Shown here piece by piece: positions 1-9,460 of a DNA stretch of 64,000 nucleotides (within the stretch, counting starts at the first letter, position 1; each line of letters begins with the position of its first letter). The notes beneath the pieces were generated by a model. It was not told the origin of the DNA and ran no database searches. It saw nothing but the letters and a program-made list of their open reading frames with translations. This stretch comes from Acidovorax sp. (GTDB lineage Bacteria > Pseudomonadota > Gammaproteobacteria > Burkholderiales > Burkholderiaceae_C): positions 342,876 to 406,875 of the forward strand of contig NZ_JAPUDY010000099.1 in NCBI RefSeq assembly GCF_027492855.1. The letters are read 5' to 3'. A program made the position numbers and the translations under genes.

Positions 1-402
1 ACCGACGCTGAAGTCATGGCCATGCCTGACAGCGAGTACATGAACGACAAGCAGATGGCGTTTTTCCGCCTGAAGCTCGTTCAGCTCAAACAAGAAATCC
101 ACAACAGCGCGGGCGAGACGACCGAACACCTGCGTGAAGACACCGTGGTGGTGCCCGACCCCGCAGACCGCGCCACGATCGAGGAAGAACACGCCCTGGA
201 GCTGCGCACGCGTGACCGCGAGCGCAAGCTGCTCAAGAAGATCGAGCAATCCATCGCACGCATCGATGCAGGCGACTACGGCTACTGCGACGAAACCGGC
301 GAGCCCATCGGCGTGGGCCGCCTGATTGCCCGCCCCACCGCCACGCTGTCGCTGGAAGCGCAGCAGCGCCGTGAACTCAAGCAGAAGATGTTCGGGGATT
401 GA
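1..402 (+). CDS. dksA: RNA polymerase-binding transcription factor DksA (5' end outside window)
   Basis: DksA enters the RNA polymerase secondary channel and, with ppGpp, represses stable RNA promoters and activates amino-acid promoters. The reading frame is open from base 1, and the residues before the first ATG (base 16) match the DksA N-terminus of other betaproteobacteria, so the gene starts upstream. Counting from that ATG, the coiled-coil tip motif DPADRA is at 48-53 and the conserved RDRERKLLKKIEQ helix at about 66-78. The C-terminal zinc-finger region keeps only one cysteine (Cys91, in GYCDETGEPIG); the other zinc ligands of E. coli DksA are replaced. This Cys-poor form is known in alpha- and betaproteobacteria, so it is expected rather than a defect. 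The STAS-like gene follows after 52 bp. Confidence 0.95.
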   Translation, partial: TDAEVMAMPDSEYMNDKQMAFFRLKLVQLKQEIHNSAGETTEHLREDTVVVPDPADRATIEEEHALELRTRDRERKLLKKIEQSIARIDAGDYGYCDETGEPIGVGRLIARPTATLSLEAQQRRELKQKMFGD

Positions 403-454
403 TCTGGCCACGGTCTTGCGATCACCACCACGCGCACCCCTCTGCACCTGAGCC

Positions 455-2212
455 ATGAGCAAGGAAGAAACCCCTCCCGCAGGCTTGTTGTCCAAGGTGG
501 TTCGGTTCGTGAAGAATCCCACGGTCAACTGGACGGAGCTCGACTCCCTCGGGGACGACCGGGAGAGCCAATACAGCAAGCAGATGCTCAAGGAGATGAT
601 CGAGCGCAAGCGCCGCAACGACTTCGTGCGGCGCCGCGAGTTCGATCAACTGCGCAAGCTGCGCCAGCGCGAGGTGCTGCAAGGCCATCGTGTGGAAGAC
701 GCGGCAGGGCGCCCTTCGTTCTTTCAAAGCAGCATGGCCTCGCCCGACGAGCGCGCCGTCACGCTCAAAAAGATCGACGAGATCGAAGCGCAGATGTCGC
801 AGCAGTGGTGGAAGAGCAAGCAGGCAGGGGGCGACGCGCCCACCCAGCCCGGCGTGCTGCCCGAATCGAAGGCAGAGCCGTCAGAGTCGGCCCATGCCAG
901 GGCCTATGCCCCCACGGCACCCGGCAGCCTGCCTACGCCGCTGGACAATAAAGCTCCAGTTCAGCCGCTGTTTGCCGATGACAGTATGGCCATTGGCAAA
1001 TTTGGTGGCACTGATGCGCAGATGCTCCCAGGCACCACCCCCCACGTGGAAGCATCCTTCAGCCCTGAGGCCGCCGCGGCACAGCCCGCGCCCGCATTCG
1101 AACCGGAGGAATTTGTGCACGAACCCGATCTAGAAGAGGCCGCCATCCGGTTCGCCAATGGAGACCAAGCGGGCGCGGAGTCTGGTCTGCTGGACGTGCT
1201 GGCCCAGCACCAGCAGGATGAGCCCGAGCAACAGCTCGAAATCTGGATGACGCTGTTCGACTTGTACCGCGCCACCGGACAGCACGACCGATTCGATGCG
1301 CTGGCCATTGATTTCGCGGCCCAGTTCAGCCGTTCGGCACCCCTGTGGTTCTCGATGCCCGAACTATTGGGCCTGGCCGTTGCCGCGCCGGCAGCCAGTG
1401 GTGGTGCCCAGGCAGCGCCCGAGGCGCCCATGCGCCGCGATTTCAGCTGGAACGCACCCCCAACCCTGGCCGTGTCGTCCGTGGCGGCGCTGCAGGCATC
1501 ACTGGCGCGTGCAGCCGCGCCCTGGACGCTGTCCTGGTCGCGCCTGACAGCGATCGAAGATGCGGCCGTGCCCTTGCTTGCAGACCAGATCACCCATTGG
1601 GCCGACCTGGACGGCCAAATCGTGTTTTCCGGGGTGGAAAAGCTCAACGTTCTGCTTGAAGCCAAAACCCAGTCCGGCGACCGCTCCAGCAGCCCCGAAT
1701 GGTGGCGCCTGCGCATGGCTGCGATGCGGCTCATGGGCAAGCCCGACGAATTTGAGCTGGTGGCGCTGGATTACTGCGTGACTTACGAGGTGTCGCCCCC
1801 CTCCTGGGTGTCGCCGCGTTGCGGGTATTCCGACAACGAGGGCGTGTCCTCCGGTACTGCCCCTCTGGCGGCCGACAGCGACTTCATGGCCTCCGATCTG
1901 GGCGAGCTTTCGGCCCCCGCACCGCTGGATGCGGGGCCGGTGGCGGAACTGAGCGGCCATGTCGATGGCGATGCCACACCGCTGCTGCAGCCGTTTGAGG
2001 CCTTCCTGCGCCCTGGGGTGCCCTTGACCATTGCCTGCGACAAGCTCATCCGCGTGGATTTTGCTGCAGCGGGATCGGTGCTCAACTGGGCAGCCGAACA
2101 GCAGGGCCATGGCCATGTGATCCAGTTCCACAACCTGCAGCGGTTGGTGGCGATTTTCTTCAACGTGATCGGCATCAACGAGCACGCCTGGGTCGCCCCC
2201 CGCAAGAACTAG
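455..2212 (+). CDS. STAS-like domain protein of unknown function
   Basis: A 585-residue protein. The N-terminal ~75 residues are basic and helical (many K/R/E, as in [16 protein letters not shown]). Residues ~100-300 are Ala/Pro-rich and acidic, probably flexible. Two stretches look like STAS folds: ~330-440 ([19 protein letters not shown]) and ~500-585 ([20 protein letters not shown], then [20 protein letters not shown]). The second resembles MlaB/anti-sigma-antagonist STAS domains. No membrane segment or signal peptide is visible. The gene sits between dksA and hslV; I recall the same order in other Comamonadaceae but could not check it. Function is not known; a role in protein-protein signalling is only an inference from the STAS-like folds. 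Confidence 0.75.
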   Translation: MSKEETPPAGLLSKVVRFVKNPTVNWTELDSLGDDRESQYSKQMLKEMIERKRRNDFVRRREFDQLRKLRQREVLQGHRVEDAAGRPSFFQSSMASPDERAVTLKKIDEIEAQMSQQWWKSKQAGGDAPTQPGVLPESKAEPSESAHARAYAPTAPGSLPTPLDNKAPVQPLFADDSMAIGKFGGTDAQMLPGTTPHVEASFSPEAAAAQPAPAFEPEEFVHEPDLEEAAIRFANGDQAGAESGLLDVLAQHQQDEPEQQLEIWMTLFDLYRATGQHDRFDALAIDFAAQFSRSAPLWFSMPELLGLAVAAPAASGGAQAAPEAPMRRDFSWNAPPTLAVSSVAALQASLARAAAPWTLSWSRLTAIEDAAVPLLADQITHWADLDGQIVFSGVEKLNVLLEAKTQSGDRSSSPEWWRLRMAAMRLMGKPDEFELVALDYCVTYEVSPPSWVSPRCGYSDNEGVSSGTAPLAADSDFMASDLGELSAPAPLDAGPVAELSGHVDGDATPLLQPFEAFLRPGVPLTIACDKLIRVDFAAAGSVLNWAAEQQGHGHVIQFHNLQRLVAIFFNVIGINEHAWVAPRKN

Positions 2213-2280
2213 CCGGGCGGTGGTGCTGCGATGCAGGGAGGTGCTTGCAAAACGCATTGCCGCCCCCACATGCCGCAGCT

Positions 2281-2847
2281 ATGGACTCCTCATCTCAAGA
2301 CACCCCGGTGTTTCACGGCACCACCATCCTCAGCGTGCGCCGCCAGACGCCTGAAGGCATCCAGGTCGCCATTGGCGGCGACGGCCAGGTCACCCTGGGC
2401 CACATTGTGGTCAAGGGCACGGCGCGCAAGGTGCGCAAGCTCTACCACGGCAAGGTGCTGGCGGGCTTTGCGGGCGCCACGGCCGATGCGTTCACGCTGT
2501 TCGAACGCTTTGAGGCCAAGCTGGAAAAGCACCAGGGCCACCTGACCCGCGCCGCCATCGAGCTCACCAAAGACTGGCGTACAGACCGCGTGCTGCGCCG
2601 CCTCGAAGCCATGCTGGCCGTGGCCGACGCGAGCGCCTCGCTCATCATCACGGGCAACGGCGACGTGCTGGAGCCCGAGCAGGGCATCGTGGCCATTGGG
2701 TCGGGCGGTGCCTATGCGCACTCGGCCGCCAAGGCGCTGCTGGTGAACACCGACCTCTCCGCGCAGGAGATCGTCAAAAAGTCGCTCGAGATCGCGGGCG
2801 AGCTGTGCATCTACACCAACATGAACCACACCATCGAGACGCTGTGA
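2281..2847 (+). CDS. hslV: ATP-dependent protease peptidase subunit HslV (ClpQ)
   Basis: HslV forms the two hexameric proteolytic rings of the HslUV (ClpYQ) protease, which degrades unfolded and regulatory proteins in the cytosol. The catalytic N-terminal threonine is exposed by processing at [10 protein letters not shown], about residues 13/14 from the chosen ATG. The family body follows ([35 protein letters not shown]) to the usual C-terminus. The ATG at 2281 gives 188 residues. An in-frame TTG at 2245, preceded by a GGGAGG, would add 12 residues to the propeptide; either is possible because the propeptide is removed. hslU follows 113 bp downstream. Confidence 0.95.
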   Translation: MDSSSQDTPVFHGTTILSVRRQTPEGIQVAIGGDGQVTLGHIVVKGTARKVRKLYHGKVLAGFAGATADAFTLFERFEAKLEKHQGHLTRAAIELTKDWRTDRVLRRLEAMLAVADASASLIITGNGDVLEPEQGIVAIGSGGAYAHSAAKALLVNTDLSAQEIVKKSLEIAGELCIYTNMNHTIETL

Positions 2848-2895
2848 GCGTGGCGGCGGGTGCGGGCTGCGCGTTTTGATGCTGTTTTGCTTCGT

Positions 2896-2948
2896 TTTTT
2901 ATAGCTGCTAGCGCTTTATGAATAAGCGCTAGAGCCATTTTTGATGCC
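2896..2948. repeat. Palindromic repeat family 1, copy a (hslV-hslU spacer)
   Basis: The segment reads ATAGCTGCTAGCGCTTTATG then AATAAGCGCTAGAGCCATTT. The inverted arms are TAGCGCTT and AAGCGCTA around a short loop. It fills most of the spacer between hslV and hslU and ends just before the hslU ribosome-binding site. It could form a hairpin in the hslVU mRNA. Confidence 0.8.
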
Positions 2949-2960
2949 AAAGGGACTGCT

Positions 2961-4262
2961 ATGTCGTCCATGACCCCCCAGGAAATCGTCTCCGAACTCG
3001 ACCACCACATCGTGGGCCAGGCCAGCGCCAAGCGCGCCGTGGCCATTGCGCTGCGCAACCGCTGGCGCCGCCAGCAGGTCGAAGGCAGCCTGCGTCAGGA
3101 GATCACGCCCAAAAACATCCTCATGATCGGTCCCACGGGCGTGGGCAAGACCGAGATCGCGCGGCGCCTGGCGCGCCTGGCCGATGCACCCTTCATCAAG
3201 GTCGAGGCCACCAAGTTCACCGAGGTGGGCTATGTGGGCAAGGATGTGGACGCCATCATCCGCGACCTGGCCGAGATGGCCGTCAAGCAGACGCGCGAGG
3301 CCGAAACAAAAAAGGTGCGCACCCGCGCCGAGGACGCCGCCGAGGAGCGCATCCTGACCGTGCTGGTGGGCAATGCGGTCCCCGACAGCTCCGCACGCCA
3401 GGTGTTCCGCAAGAAGCTGCGCGAAGGCGAGCTGAACGACAAAGAGATCGAGATCGACGTGGCCGAAGCCCGTGCCCCGCTGGAGATCATGGGTCCGCAG
3501 GGCATGGAGGAAATGACCGAGCAGCTGCGCGGCATGTTCAGCCAGATGGGCCAGGACAAGCGCCGCACGCGCAAGCTCAAGATCGCCGAAGCCATGAAGC
3601 TGCTCACCGACGAAGAGGCGGGCAAGCTGGTGAACGAGGAAGAGATCAAGACCCGCGCCATCGCCAATGCCGAGCAGAACGGCATCGTCTTCATCGACGA
3701 GATCGACAAGGTGGCCACGCGCCAGGAGAGCAGCGGCTCCGACGTGTCGCGCCAGGGCGTGCAGCGCGACCTGCTGCCGCTGGTGGAGGGCACCACCGTG
3801 TCCACCAAATACGGCATGATCAAGACGGACCACATCCTGTTCATCGCCTCGGGCGCGTTCCACCTGTCCAAGCCCAGCGACCTCATCCCCGAGCTGCAGG
3901 GGCGCTTTCCGATCCGGGTGGAGCTCGACTCCCTGTCGGTCCAGGATTTCGAGGCCATCCTCACGCAGACCCATGCCTCGCTGGTCAAGCAGTACCAGGC
4001 GCTGCTGGCCACCGAGGGGGTCACCCTGGACTTCCTGCCCGAAGGCATCACGCGCCTGGCGCACATCGCCTTCGAGGTGAATGAGCGCACGGAAAACATC
4101 GGCGCGCGCCGCTTGTCCACCGTCATGGAGCGCCTGCTGGACGAGGTGAGCTTTGATGCCGCACGCCTGTCGGGCCAGACCATCACCGTCGATGCCGCCT
4201 ATGTGAACGCCCGCCTGCAGACCTTGAGCCAGGACGAAGACCTGTCGCGCTACATCCTGTGA
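2961..4262 (+). CDS. hslU: ATP-dependent protease ATPase subunit HslU (ClpY)
   Basis: HslU is the AAA+ unfoldase that feeds substrates into HslV. The 433-residue protein has Walker A GPTGVGKT at 57-64, an intermediate domain (~110-230) and Walker B VFIDE at 243-247. It ends in DLSRYIL, the conserved tail that docks into HslV. The length is close to E. coli HslU (443). The ATG at 2961 follows an AGGGAC at 2949-2954; an in-frame ATG at 2970 is also possible. Co-transcription with hslV is likely despite the repeat in the spacer. Confidence 0.97.
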   Translation: MSSMTPQEIVSELDHHIVGQASAKRAVAIALRNRWRRQQVEGSLRQEITPKNILMIGPTGVGKTEIARRLARLADAPFIKVEATKFTEVGYVGKDVDAIIRDLAEMAVKQTREAETKKVRTRAEDAAEERILTVLVGNAVPDSSARQVFRKKLREGELNDKEIEIDVAEARAPLEIMGPQGMEEMTEQLRGMFSQMGQDKRRTRKLKIAEAMKLLTDEEAGKLVNEEEIKTRAIANAEQNGIVFIDEIDKVATRQESSGSDVSRQGVQRDLLPLVEGTTVSTKYGMIKTDHILFIASGAFHLSKPSDLIPELQGRFPIRVELDSLSVQDFEAILTQTHASLVKQYQALLATEGVTLDFLPEGITRLAHIAFEVNERTENIGARRLSTVMERLLDEVSFDAARLSGQTITVDAAYVNARLQTLSQDEDLSRYIL

Positions 4263-4399
4263 CCACTAGGCCAGGCCTTGAGAGGTCACTTTCATAGGCC
4301 CCTCTAAGTGCTTATTTTTTAACAGCTTTTGGCGCTTTGGCGTCTGCAAAGTCGCGCCTAAGTTGTTGATTTCATTGCAAAACTTTGTGAGACACCCCC

Positions 4400-4427
4400 T
4401 TGCTTGGTGTGCTTTTCCTGCTACAGT
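4400..4427 (+). promoter_or_regulatory. Candidate sigma-70 promoter of the dcw cluster
   Basis: A -35-like TTGCTT (4400-4405) and a -10-like TACAGT (4422-4427) are separated by 16 bp. They lie about 90 bp upstream of the mraZ start, in an AT-richer stretch. The MraZ boxes overlap the -10 and the likely transcription start. No start-site data are available. Confidence 0.45.
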
Positions 4428-4458
4428 GCAAAAAAGTGCAATTAAGTGGTGAAAAGTG
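4425..4458 (+). promoter_or_regulatory. MraZ operator: four AGTG boxes with 10-bp period
   Basis: AGTG occurs at 4425, 4435, 4445 and 4455, each preceded by A-rich sequence (AAAGTGC or TAAGTGG). The spacing is exactly 10 bp, one helical turn, on one face of the DNA. Known MraZ operators are direct repeats with the same 10-bp period: TGGGN in E. coli, AAAGTG-type in Mycoplasma. The array overlaps the proposed -10 element, which suits autorepression of the dcw operon by MraZ. Confidence 0.75.
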
Positions 4459-4515
4459 CCCTCAAGGTCCATTGCACGGATCCGCGAGGCGCAAAACCGA
4501 AGTGGGAATCTGTCC

Positions 4516-4944
4516 GTGTTTCAAGGTGCCTCGTCGCTGAGTCTGGATGCGAAGGGTCGGCTGTCCGTGCCGACCCGGCATCGTGACGTGCTCGCGGCCA
4601 CCGCATCGGGCCAGCTCACCATCACCAAACACCCGCACGGCTGTCTCATGGTGTTCCCCCGCCCCGAGTGGGAGAAGTTCCGCGAGCGCATCGCCCAGTT
4701 GCCCATGTCCGCCCAGTGGTGGAAGCGCATCTTTCTGGGCAACGCCATGGACGTGGAGATGGACGCCACGGGCCGCGTGCTGGTTTCGCCCGAGCTGCGC
4801 GCCGCAGCCGGTATTTCCAAGGACACCATGCTTTTGGGCATGGGCAACCATTTCGAACTCTGGGACAAGGCCACCTACGACGCGCAGGAAGCCGAAGCCA
4901 TGCAGGGCGAGATGCCGGATGTCTTCAAGGACTTCTCCTTCTAA
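4516..4944 (+). CDS. mraZ: Transcriptional regulator MraZ
   Basis: MraZ is a DNA-binding protein with two AbrB-like halves. It binds direct repeats upstream of its own gene and represses the dcw cluster. The two DxxGR signatures are visible: [13 protein letters not shown] near residue 11 and DATGRVLV in the second half. The GTG at 4516 gives 142 residues starting [15 protein letters not shown], matching the family N-terminus. An in-frame start at 4456 would lie inside the operator and add residues with no family counterpart. rsmH begins 8 bp after the stop, as in nearly all dcw clusters. Confidence 0.93.
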   Translation: MFQGASSLSLDAKGRLSVPTRHRDVLAATASGQLTITKHPHGCLMVFPRPEWEKFRERIAQLPMSAQWWKRIFLGNAMDVEMDATGRVLVSPELRAAAGISKDTMLLGMGNHFELWDKATYDAQEAEAMQGEMPDVFKDFSF

Positions 4945-4952
4945 GGCCCACC

Positions 4953-5882
4953 GTGACATCTTCTCCTTCTTTGCAACACACCACCGTTCTTCTCGACGAA
5001 GCCGTGGACACCCTCCTCGGAGGCGCTGGCGCCGAGCCGGCGGGCACCTTCGTGGATGCGACCTTTGGGCGCGGAGGGCATTCGCGCCTCATCCTTCTGC
5101 GGCTGGGGCCAGAAGGGCGTCTGGTGGCCTTTGACAAGGACCCCGAAGCCATCGCCGAAGCAACGCGCATCACCGATGCGCGTTTTTCCATTCGGCACGA
5201 AGGTTTTCGCCACCTGGCCGACCTGCCTGCGGGCAGCGCTGCGGGCGTGCTGATGGACCTGGGCGTGAGCTCGCCCCAGATCGACAGCCCCGAACGGGGC
5301 TTCAGTTTTCGTTTTGACGGCCCGCTGGATATGCGCATGGACACCACGCGCGGGATCAGCGTGGCCGATTGGTTGGCCACGGCCGAAGTCGGTCAGATTG
5401 CGGAGGTGATACGTGACTACGGTGAAGAACGGTTTGCTGGCCCCATTGCAAAGGCGATTGTTGCGCGGCGCGAAGAACGGGGCGCTCTTGCAACCACCGC
5501 CGAACTGGCCGATCTCGTGGCTGGCGCGGTCAAAACCCGCGAGCCGGGCCAGAACCCTGCAACGCGCACATTTCAAGCTCTTCGGATTTTCATCAACGCC
5601 GAGCTTGAAGAGCTGCAACAGGCGCTAGAGGCCAGCCTCTCGGTGCTGCAGCCGGGTGGGCGGCTGGTGGTGATCAGCTTCCATTCGCTCGAAGATCGCA
5701 TCGTCAAGCAGTTCATCGCTAAGCACTCCAAAGAGGTGTTCGACCGCCGTGCGCCATTCGCCAAGCCACAGCCCATGAAGCTCGTGGCCCTGGACCGCAT
5801 CAAGCCGAGCGCTGCCGAGGTGGCGGCCAATCCCCGTTCGCGCAGTGCCATCATGCGCGTAGCCGAGCGGACAGAGGTCTGA
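4953..5882 (+). CDS. rsmH: 16S rRNA (cytosine1402-N4)-methyltransferase RsmH (MraW)
   Basis: RsmH methylates N4 of C1402 in 16S rRNA at the ribosomal P site, using S-adenosylmethionine. The protein has 309 residues from the GTG at 4953, preceded by AAGG, close to E. coli RsmH (313). The SAM-binding motif [11 protein letters not shown] is at 34-44; [12 protein letters not shown] and the C-terminal [14 protein letters not shown] are family signatures. The frame is open further upstream but only over mraZ, with no family-like sequence there. ftsL starts 4 bp after the stop. Confidence 0.96.
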   Translation: MTSSPSLQHTTVLLDEAVDTLLGGAGAEPAGTFVDATFGRGGHSRLILLRLGPEGRLVAFDKDPEAIAEATRITDARFSIRHEGFRHLADLPAGSAAGVLMDLGVSSPQIDSPERGFSFRFDGPLDMRMDTTRGISVADWLATAEVGQIAEVIRDYGEERFAGPIAKAIVARREERGALATTAELADLVAGAVKTREPGQNPATRTFQALRIFINAELEELQQALEASLSVLQPGGRLVVISFHSLEDRIVKQFIAKHSKEVFDRRAPFAKPQPMKLVALDRIKPSAAEVAANPRSRSAIMRVAERTEV

Positions 5883-5886
5883 AAGC

Positions 5887-6204
5887 ATGACCCGGTTGAA
5901 CCTCGTCCTGTTGGTGGCCGTGCTCGCCAGCGCCCTCTATCTGGTGCACACCCAGTACGAGTCGCGTCGCCTGTTCACCGAACTGGACCGAGCCACGGTG
6001 GAGGCCCGCCGCCTGGAAACCGAGCACCAGCGCCTGCAGGTCGAAAAGCGCGCGCAGGCCACGCCGCTGCGCGTGGAGAAGATCGCGCGCGACCAGTTGA
6101 AGATGCGCACGGCCACGCCCGCCATCACGCAGTACGTGTCCGACCCGCAAGGGGTGGTGGCAGCCGCCAGTGCGCCCGTGCAACCCGGGGGCACGCAACC
6201 ATGA
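5887..6204 (+). CDS. ftsL: Cell division protein FtsL
   Basis: FtsL is a small bitopic protein that forms the FtsQLB complex and helps activate FtsWI septal peptidoglycan synthesis. The 105-residue protein has a short cytoplasmic tip, one membrane helix (LNLVLLVAVLASALYLVHT, ~4-22) and a periplasmic leucine-zipper-like coiled coil (~27-75) rich in R/E/L. An Ala/Pro-rich tail follows. An AGAGG precedes the ATG. The stop overlaps the ftsI start (ATGA), which suggests coupled translation. Confidence 0.93.
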   Translation: MTRLNLVLLVAVLASALYLVHTQYESRRLFTELDRATVEARRLETEHQRLQVEKRAQATPLRVEKIARDQLKMRTATPAITQYVSDPQGVVAAASAPVQPGGTQP

Positions 6205-7946
6205 GCCGCAGCGTGGTTTACACCGCAAGCCCGCTGCTGGCCAGCAAGACGCCGGTCTGGCGCAGCAAGTTCATCGTGGCGATGATCGCGCTCGGGTTTG
6301 TGGGGTTGGGGGCACGCGCCGCCTACGTGCAGGTGTTCGGCAACGAGTTCTTCCAGCGCCAGGGCGAGGTGCGTTTTGCGCGCACGCTGGAGCTGCCCGC
6401 CAACCGCGGCAAGATCCTGGACCGCAATGGCCTGATCCTGGCCTCCAGCGTGCCCGCGGCCAGCATCTGGGCCATCCCCGAGGACGTGGACCAGGAAAAG
6501 CCCGAGGTGCGCGCCAAGCTCAAGCAACTGGCCAAGCTGATGGGCATGACCCAGGCGGAGTTGTCGAAGAAACTGGCCGACGAGGACAAAACCTTTGTCT
6601 GGATCAAGCGCCAGCTCGACTGGGACGTGGGCCAGCAGATCGCGGCGCTGGACATCAAAGGCATCTACCAGCGCAAGGAATACAAGCGCCAGTACCCCGA
6701 GGGCGAGGCCGCCGCGCACGTGGTGGGCTTCACCAACGTCGAAGACCATGGCCAGGAGGGCATGGAGCTGGCCTTCGACAAAGACCTGGCGGGCAAGCCA
6801 GGCTCGCGCCGCGTGATCAAGGACCGGCTGGGCCGCGTGGTGGAAGGCGTGGGCGAAACCGTGCCCCCGGTGGACGGCAAGGACATGCAACTGTCCATCG
6901 ACAGCAAGGTGCAGTTTTTTGCCTACCAGAAGCTGCGCGACCAGGTTGCGCTGCACAAAGCCAAGGCGGGCAGCGTGGTGGTGCTCGATGCGCACACGGG
7001 CGAGCTGCTGGCGTTGGCCAACTACCCCAGCTACGTGCCCGACAAGCGCCAGAACCTGACCGGCGAGCAGTTGCGCAACCGCGCGCTCACCGACGTGTTT
7101 GAGCCCGGCTCGACCATGAAGCCCTTCACCATTGGCCTCGCGCTGGAAACCGGCCGCGTGCGCCCCGAAACGCCGGTGGACACGAACCCCGGCCGCATCA
7201 CCATTACCGGCTCCACGATTTCAGACACGCACAACTACGGCCTGCTCACCGTGGAGGGCGTGATTCAAAAATCCAGCAACGTGGGCACCACCAAGCTCGC
7301 CATGCAGATGCCTGCGCGCGAGATGTGGGAGACCTTCTCGGCGGCGGGCTTTGGGCAAAAGCCGCAACTGCACTTTCCTGGCGTGGTGACGGGCCGCCTG
7401 CGGCCCTACAAGAGCTGGCGCCCGGTGGAGCAGGCCACCATGTCCTATGGCTACGGCCTGTCGGCCAGCCTGTTCCAGATGGCGCGCTCGTACACCGTGT
7501 TTGCCAATGGCGGGCGGGTGATCCCGGCCACCATGCTCAAGACCAACGAGATCGCGGTGGGCGTGCCCGTGTTTTCCGAGCGCACGGCCGACCAGGTGCG
7601 CAAAATGCTGCAGATGGCCGCAGGCCCCGGCGGCACGGGCCAGAAGGCGCAGACCGTGGGCTACTCGGTGGGCGGCAAGTCGGGCACGGCGCGCAAGCAG
7701 GTGGGCAAAAACTACGCATCGGGCAAATACCGCGCCTGGTTCACCGGCATGGCGCCCATCGACAAGCCCCGCATCATCGTGGCGGTCATGATCGACGAGC
7801 CCGGTGCCGGTGTGATCTACGGCGGCGCCGTGGCCGCGCCCGTGTTCAGCGAAGTCGTGCAGCAGACGCTGCGCATGATGGGCGTGCAGCCCGACATGGC
7901 TGTCAAGCCGCAGATCGTGGCCAACGCGGTGGAGGAGTCGCTGTGA
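6201..7946 (+). CDS. ftsI: Septal peptidoglycan transpeptidase FtsI (PBP3)
   Basis: A class B penicillin-binding protein that crosslinks septal peptidoglycan with FtsW. The 581-residue protein has an N-terminal membrane anchor (~22-44) and a pedestal domain starting at the RTLELPANRGKILDRNG motif. The transpeptidase domain has all three active-site motifs: STMK at 304-307 (acylated Ser304), SSN at 358-360 and KSGT at 493-496. The length equals E. coli FtsI without the processed tail. It overlaps ftsL and murE by 4 bp at each end. Confidence 0.97.
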   Translation: MSRSVVYTASPLLASKTPVWRSKFIVAMIALGFVGLGARAAYVQVFGNEFFQRQGEVRFARTLELPANRGKILDRNGLILASSVPAASIWAIPEDVDQEKPEVRAKLKQLAKLMGMTQAELSKKLADEDKTFVWIKRQLDWDVGQQIAALDIKGIYQRKEYKRQYPEGEAAAHVVGFTNVEDHGQEGMELAFDKDLAGKPGSRRVIKDRLGRVVEGVGETVPPVDGKDMQLSIDSKVQFFAYQKLRDQVALHKAKAGSVVVLDAHTGELLALANYPSYVPDKRQNLTGEQLRNRALTDVFEPGSTMKPFTIGLALETGRVRPETPVDTNPGRITITGSTISDTHNYGLLTVEGVIQKSSNVGTTKLAMQMPAREMWETFSAAGFGQKPQLHFPGVVTGRLRPYKSWRPVEQATMSYGYGLSASLFQMARSYTVFANGGRVIPATMLKTNEIAVGVPVFSERTADQVRKMLQMAAGPGGTGQKAQTVGYSVGGKSGTARKQVGKNYASGKYRAWFTGMAPIDKPRIIVAVMIDEPGAGVIYGGAVAAPVFSEVVQQTLRMMGVQPDMAVKPQIVANAVEESL

Positions 7947-9460
7947 CCCAGGCACCGCTCCACATCCTGCAGTCCGCCAACGAGGCCGTGCAATGGCTGC
8001 GCGCGCGTGTCACAGGCACCCTGCACACCGACAGCCGCCAGATCACCCCTGGCGACGGCTTCATCGCCTGGCCCGGCGCGGCCACCGACGGTCGCGCCCA
8101 TGTGGCCGATGCGCTGGTGCGCGGCGCCACCGCCTGCCTGGTGGAGCAGTCCGGCGTGGAGGCATTCGATTTTTCGGGCGAACACCTGGCCGCTTTGCAC
8201 GGCCTCAAAGCTGCCACGGGGCCCATTGCGGCGCAGTGGTTTGGGCAACCCAGCGCACAGCTCGATGTGCTGGCCGTGACCGGCACCAATGGCAAGACCA
8301 GCACCGCGTGGTGGCTGGCCGGCGCCTTGAATTTGCTATCAAATAATGAGCTGTCGGCGCTTGATCAGTGCGCGCTGGTAGGCACTTTGGGTATAGGAGT
8401 CCCCCCCGCGCTGGCATCCACCGGCATGACCACCCCCGACCCGGTGCGCCTGCAGCGCGCGTTCGGCCAGTTTGCCGAGCAGGGGCTCGGCGCCTGCGCC
8501 ATCGAGGCGTCCTCCATCGGCCTGGCCGAGGCGCGGCTCGATGGCACGCAGATCCGCGTGGCCGTCTTCACCAACTTCACGCAGGACCACCTCGACTACC
8601 ACGGCAGCATGGCCGACTACTGGCTGGCCAAGCGTGTGTTGTTCGACTGGCCCGGTTTGCGGGCTGCGGTCATCAATGTGGATGACCCGGTGGGCGCTCA
8701 ATTGCACGCCGAGCTCGCCGACGGGGCGCTGGACCTGTGGAGCGTTTCCGCCCAAGGCGTCGCGCGCCTGGCTGCGCAAGACATCGCTTTGGGCGAGCAG
8801 GGCCTGCGCTTCACGGTGATCGAAGGGGCCGAGCAGCAACTGCTGCAAACGCGCGTGATCGGCCACTACAACGTGCAGAACCTGCTGGGCGTGCTGGCCA
8901 CGCTGCGTAGCCTGGGCGTGCCGCTGGCCGATGCCGTCCGCGCCTGCGCCAGCCTGCAGCCCGTGCCGGGCCGCATGCAGCGGCTGGTAGCAGCGGGCCA
9001 GCCGCTGGTGGCGGTGGACTATGCCCACACCCCCGATGCATTGGAAAAAGCCCTGCAGGCCCTGCGCCCCCTGGCCGCCGAGCGCGGCGGCCAACTGTGG
9101 TGCGTGTTTGGCTGTGGCGGCGACCGCGATGCGGGCAAGCGCCCCCTGATGGGCGCCGTGGCGCAGCAGCAGGCCGACCAGGTGCTGGTGACCAGCGACA
9201 ACCCCCGCAGCGAAGACCCGGCCGCCATCCTGCACCAAATTTTGCAAGGCACGATTGCGGGCGGCACCGTGCGTGCCGAGCCCGACCGCGCTGCCGCCAT
9301 TGCGCAGGCCATTGCCGAGGCCGCACCCGCCGACGTGGTGCTGGTTGCCGGTAAAGGCCATGAAGACACCCAGGAAACGGCGGGCGTGCGCCTGCCGTTC
9401 TCCGACATGGCCCACGCGCGCAGCGCGCTGCAGGCCCGAGGAGCCCACACATGGGCATGA
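7943..9460 (+). CDS. murE: UDP-MurNAc-L-Ala-D-Glu:meso-diaminopimelate ligase MurE
   Basis: MurE adds the third stem-peptide residue to UDP-MurNAc-dipeptide in the cytosol. The 505-residue protein starts at a GTG overlapping the ftsI stop (GTGA). It has the ATP loop TGTNGKT at 113-119. The motif DNPR at 419-422 is the signature of meso-diaminopimelate rather than lysine specificity. Residues ~129-151 are encoded by a copy of palindromic repeat family 1. Where E. coli MurE has a compact strand-turn before MGTVGNG, this protein has NLLSNNELSALDQCALVGTL, about eight residues longer. The insertion lies behind the P-loop helix and leaves the catalytic motifs intact. Confidence 0.97.
   Translation: MTQAPLHILQSANEAVQWLRARVTGTLHTDSRQITPGDGFIAWPGAATDGRAHVADALVRGATACLVEQSGVEAFDFSGEHLAALHGLKAATGPIAAQWFGQPSAQLDVLAVTGTNGKTSTAWWLAGALNLLSNNELSALDQCALVGTLGIGVPPALASTGMTTPDPVRLQRAFGQFAEQGLGACAIEASSIGLAEARLDGTQIRVAVFTNFTQDHLDYHGSMADYWLAKRVLFDWPGLRAAVINVDDPVGAQLHAELADGALDLWSVSAQGVARLAAQDIALGEQGLRFTVIEGAEQQLLQTRVIGHYNVQNLLGVLATLRSLGVPLADAVRACASLQPVPGRMQRLVAAGQPLVAVDYAHTPDALEKALQALRPLAAERGGQLWCVFGCGGDRDAGKRPLMGAVAQQQADQVLVTSDNPRSEDPAAILHQILQGTIAGGTVRAEPDRAAAIAQAIAEAAPADVVLVAGKGHEDTQETAGVRLPFSDMAHARSALQARGAHTWA
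8328..8395. repeat. Palindromic repeat family 1, copy b (inside murE)
   Basis: The element starts with GAATTTGCTATCAAATAATG, followed by AGCTGTCGGCGCTTGATCAG and TGCGCGCTGGTAGGCACTTT. The TGCTATCAAATAA entry is shared with the cobS copy. It is translated in frame as MurE residues ~129-151. Confidence 0.75.
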
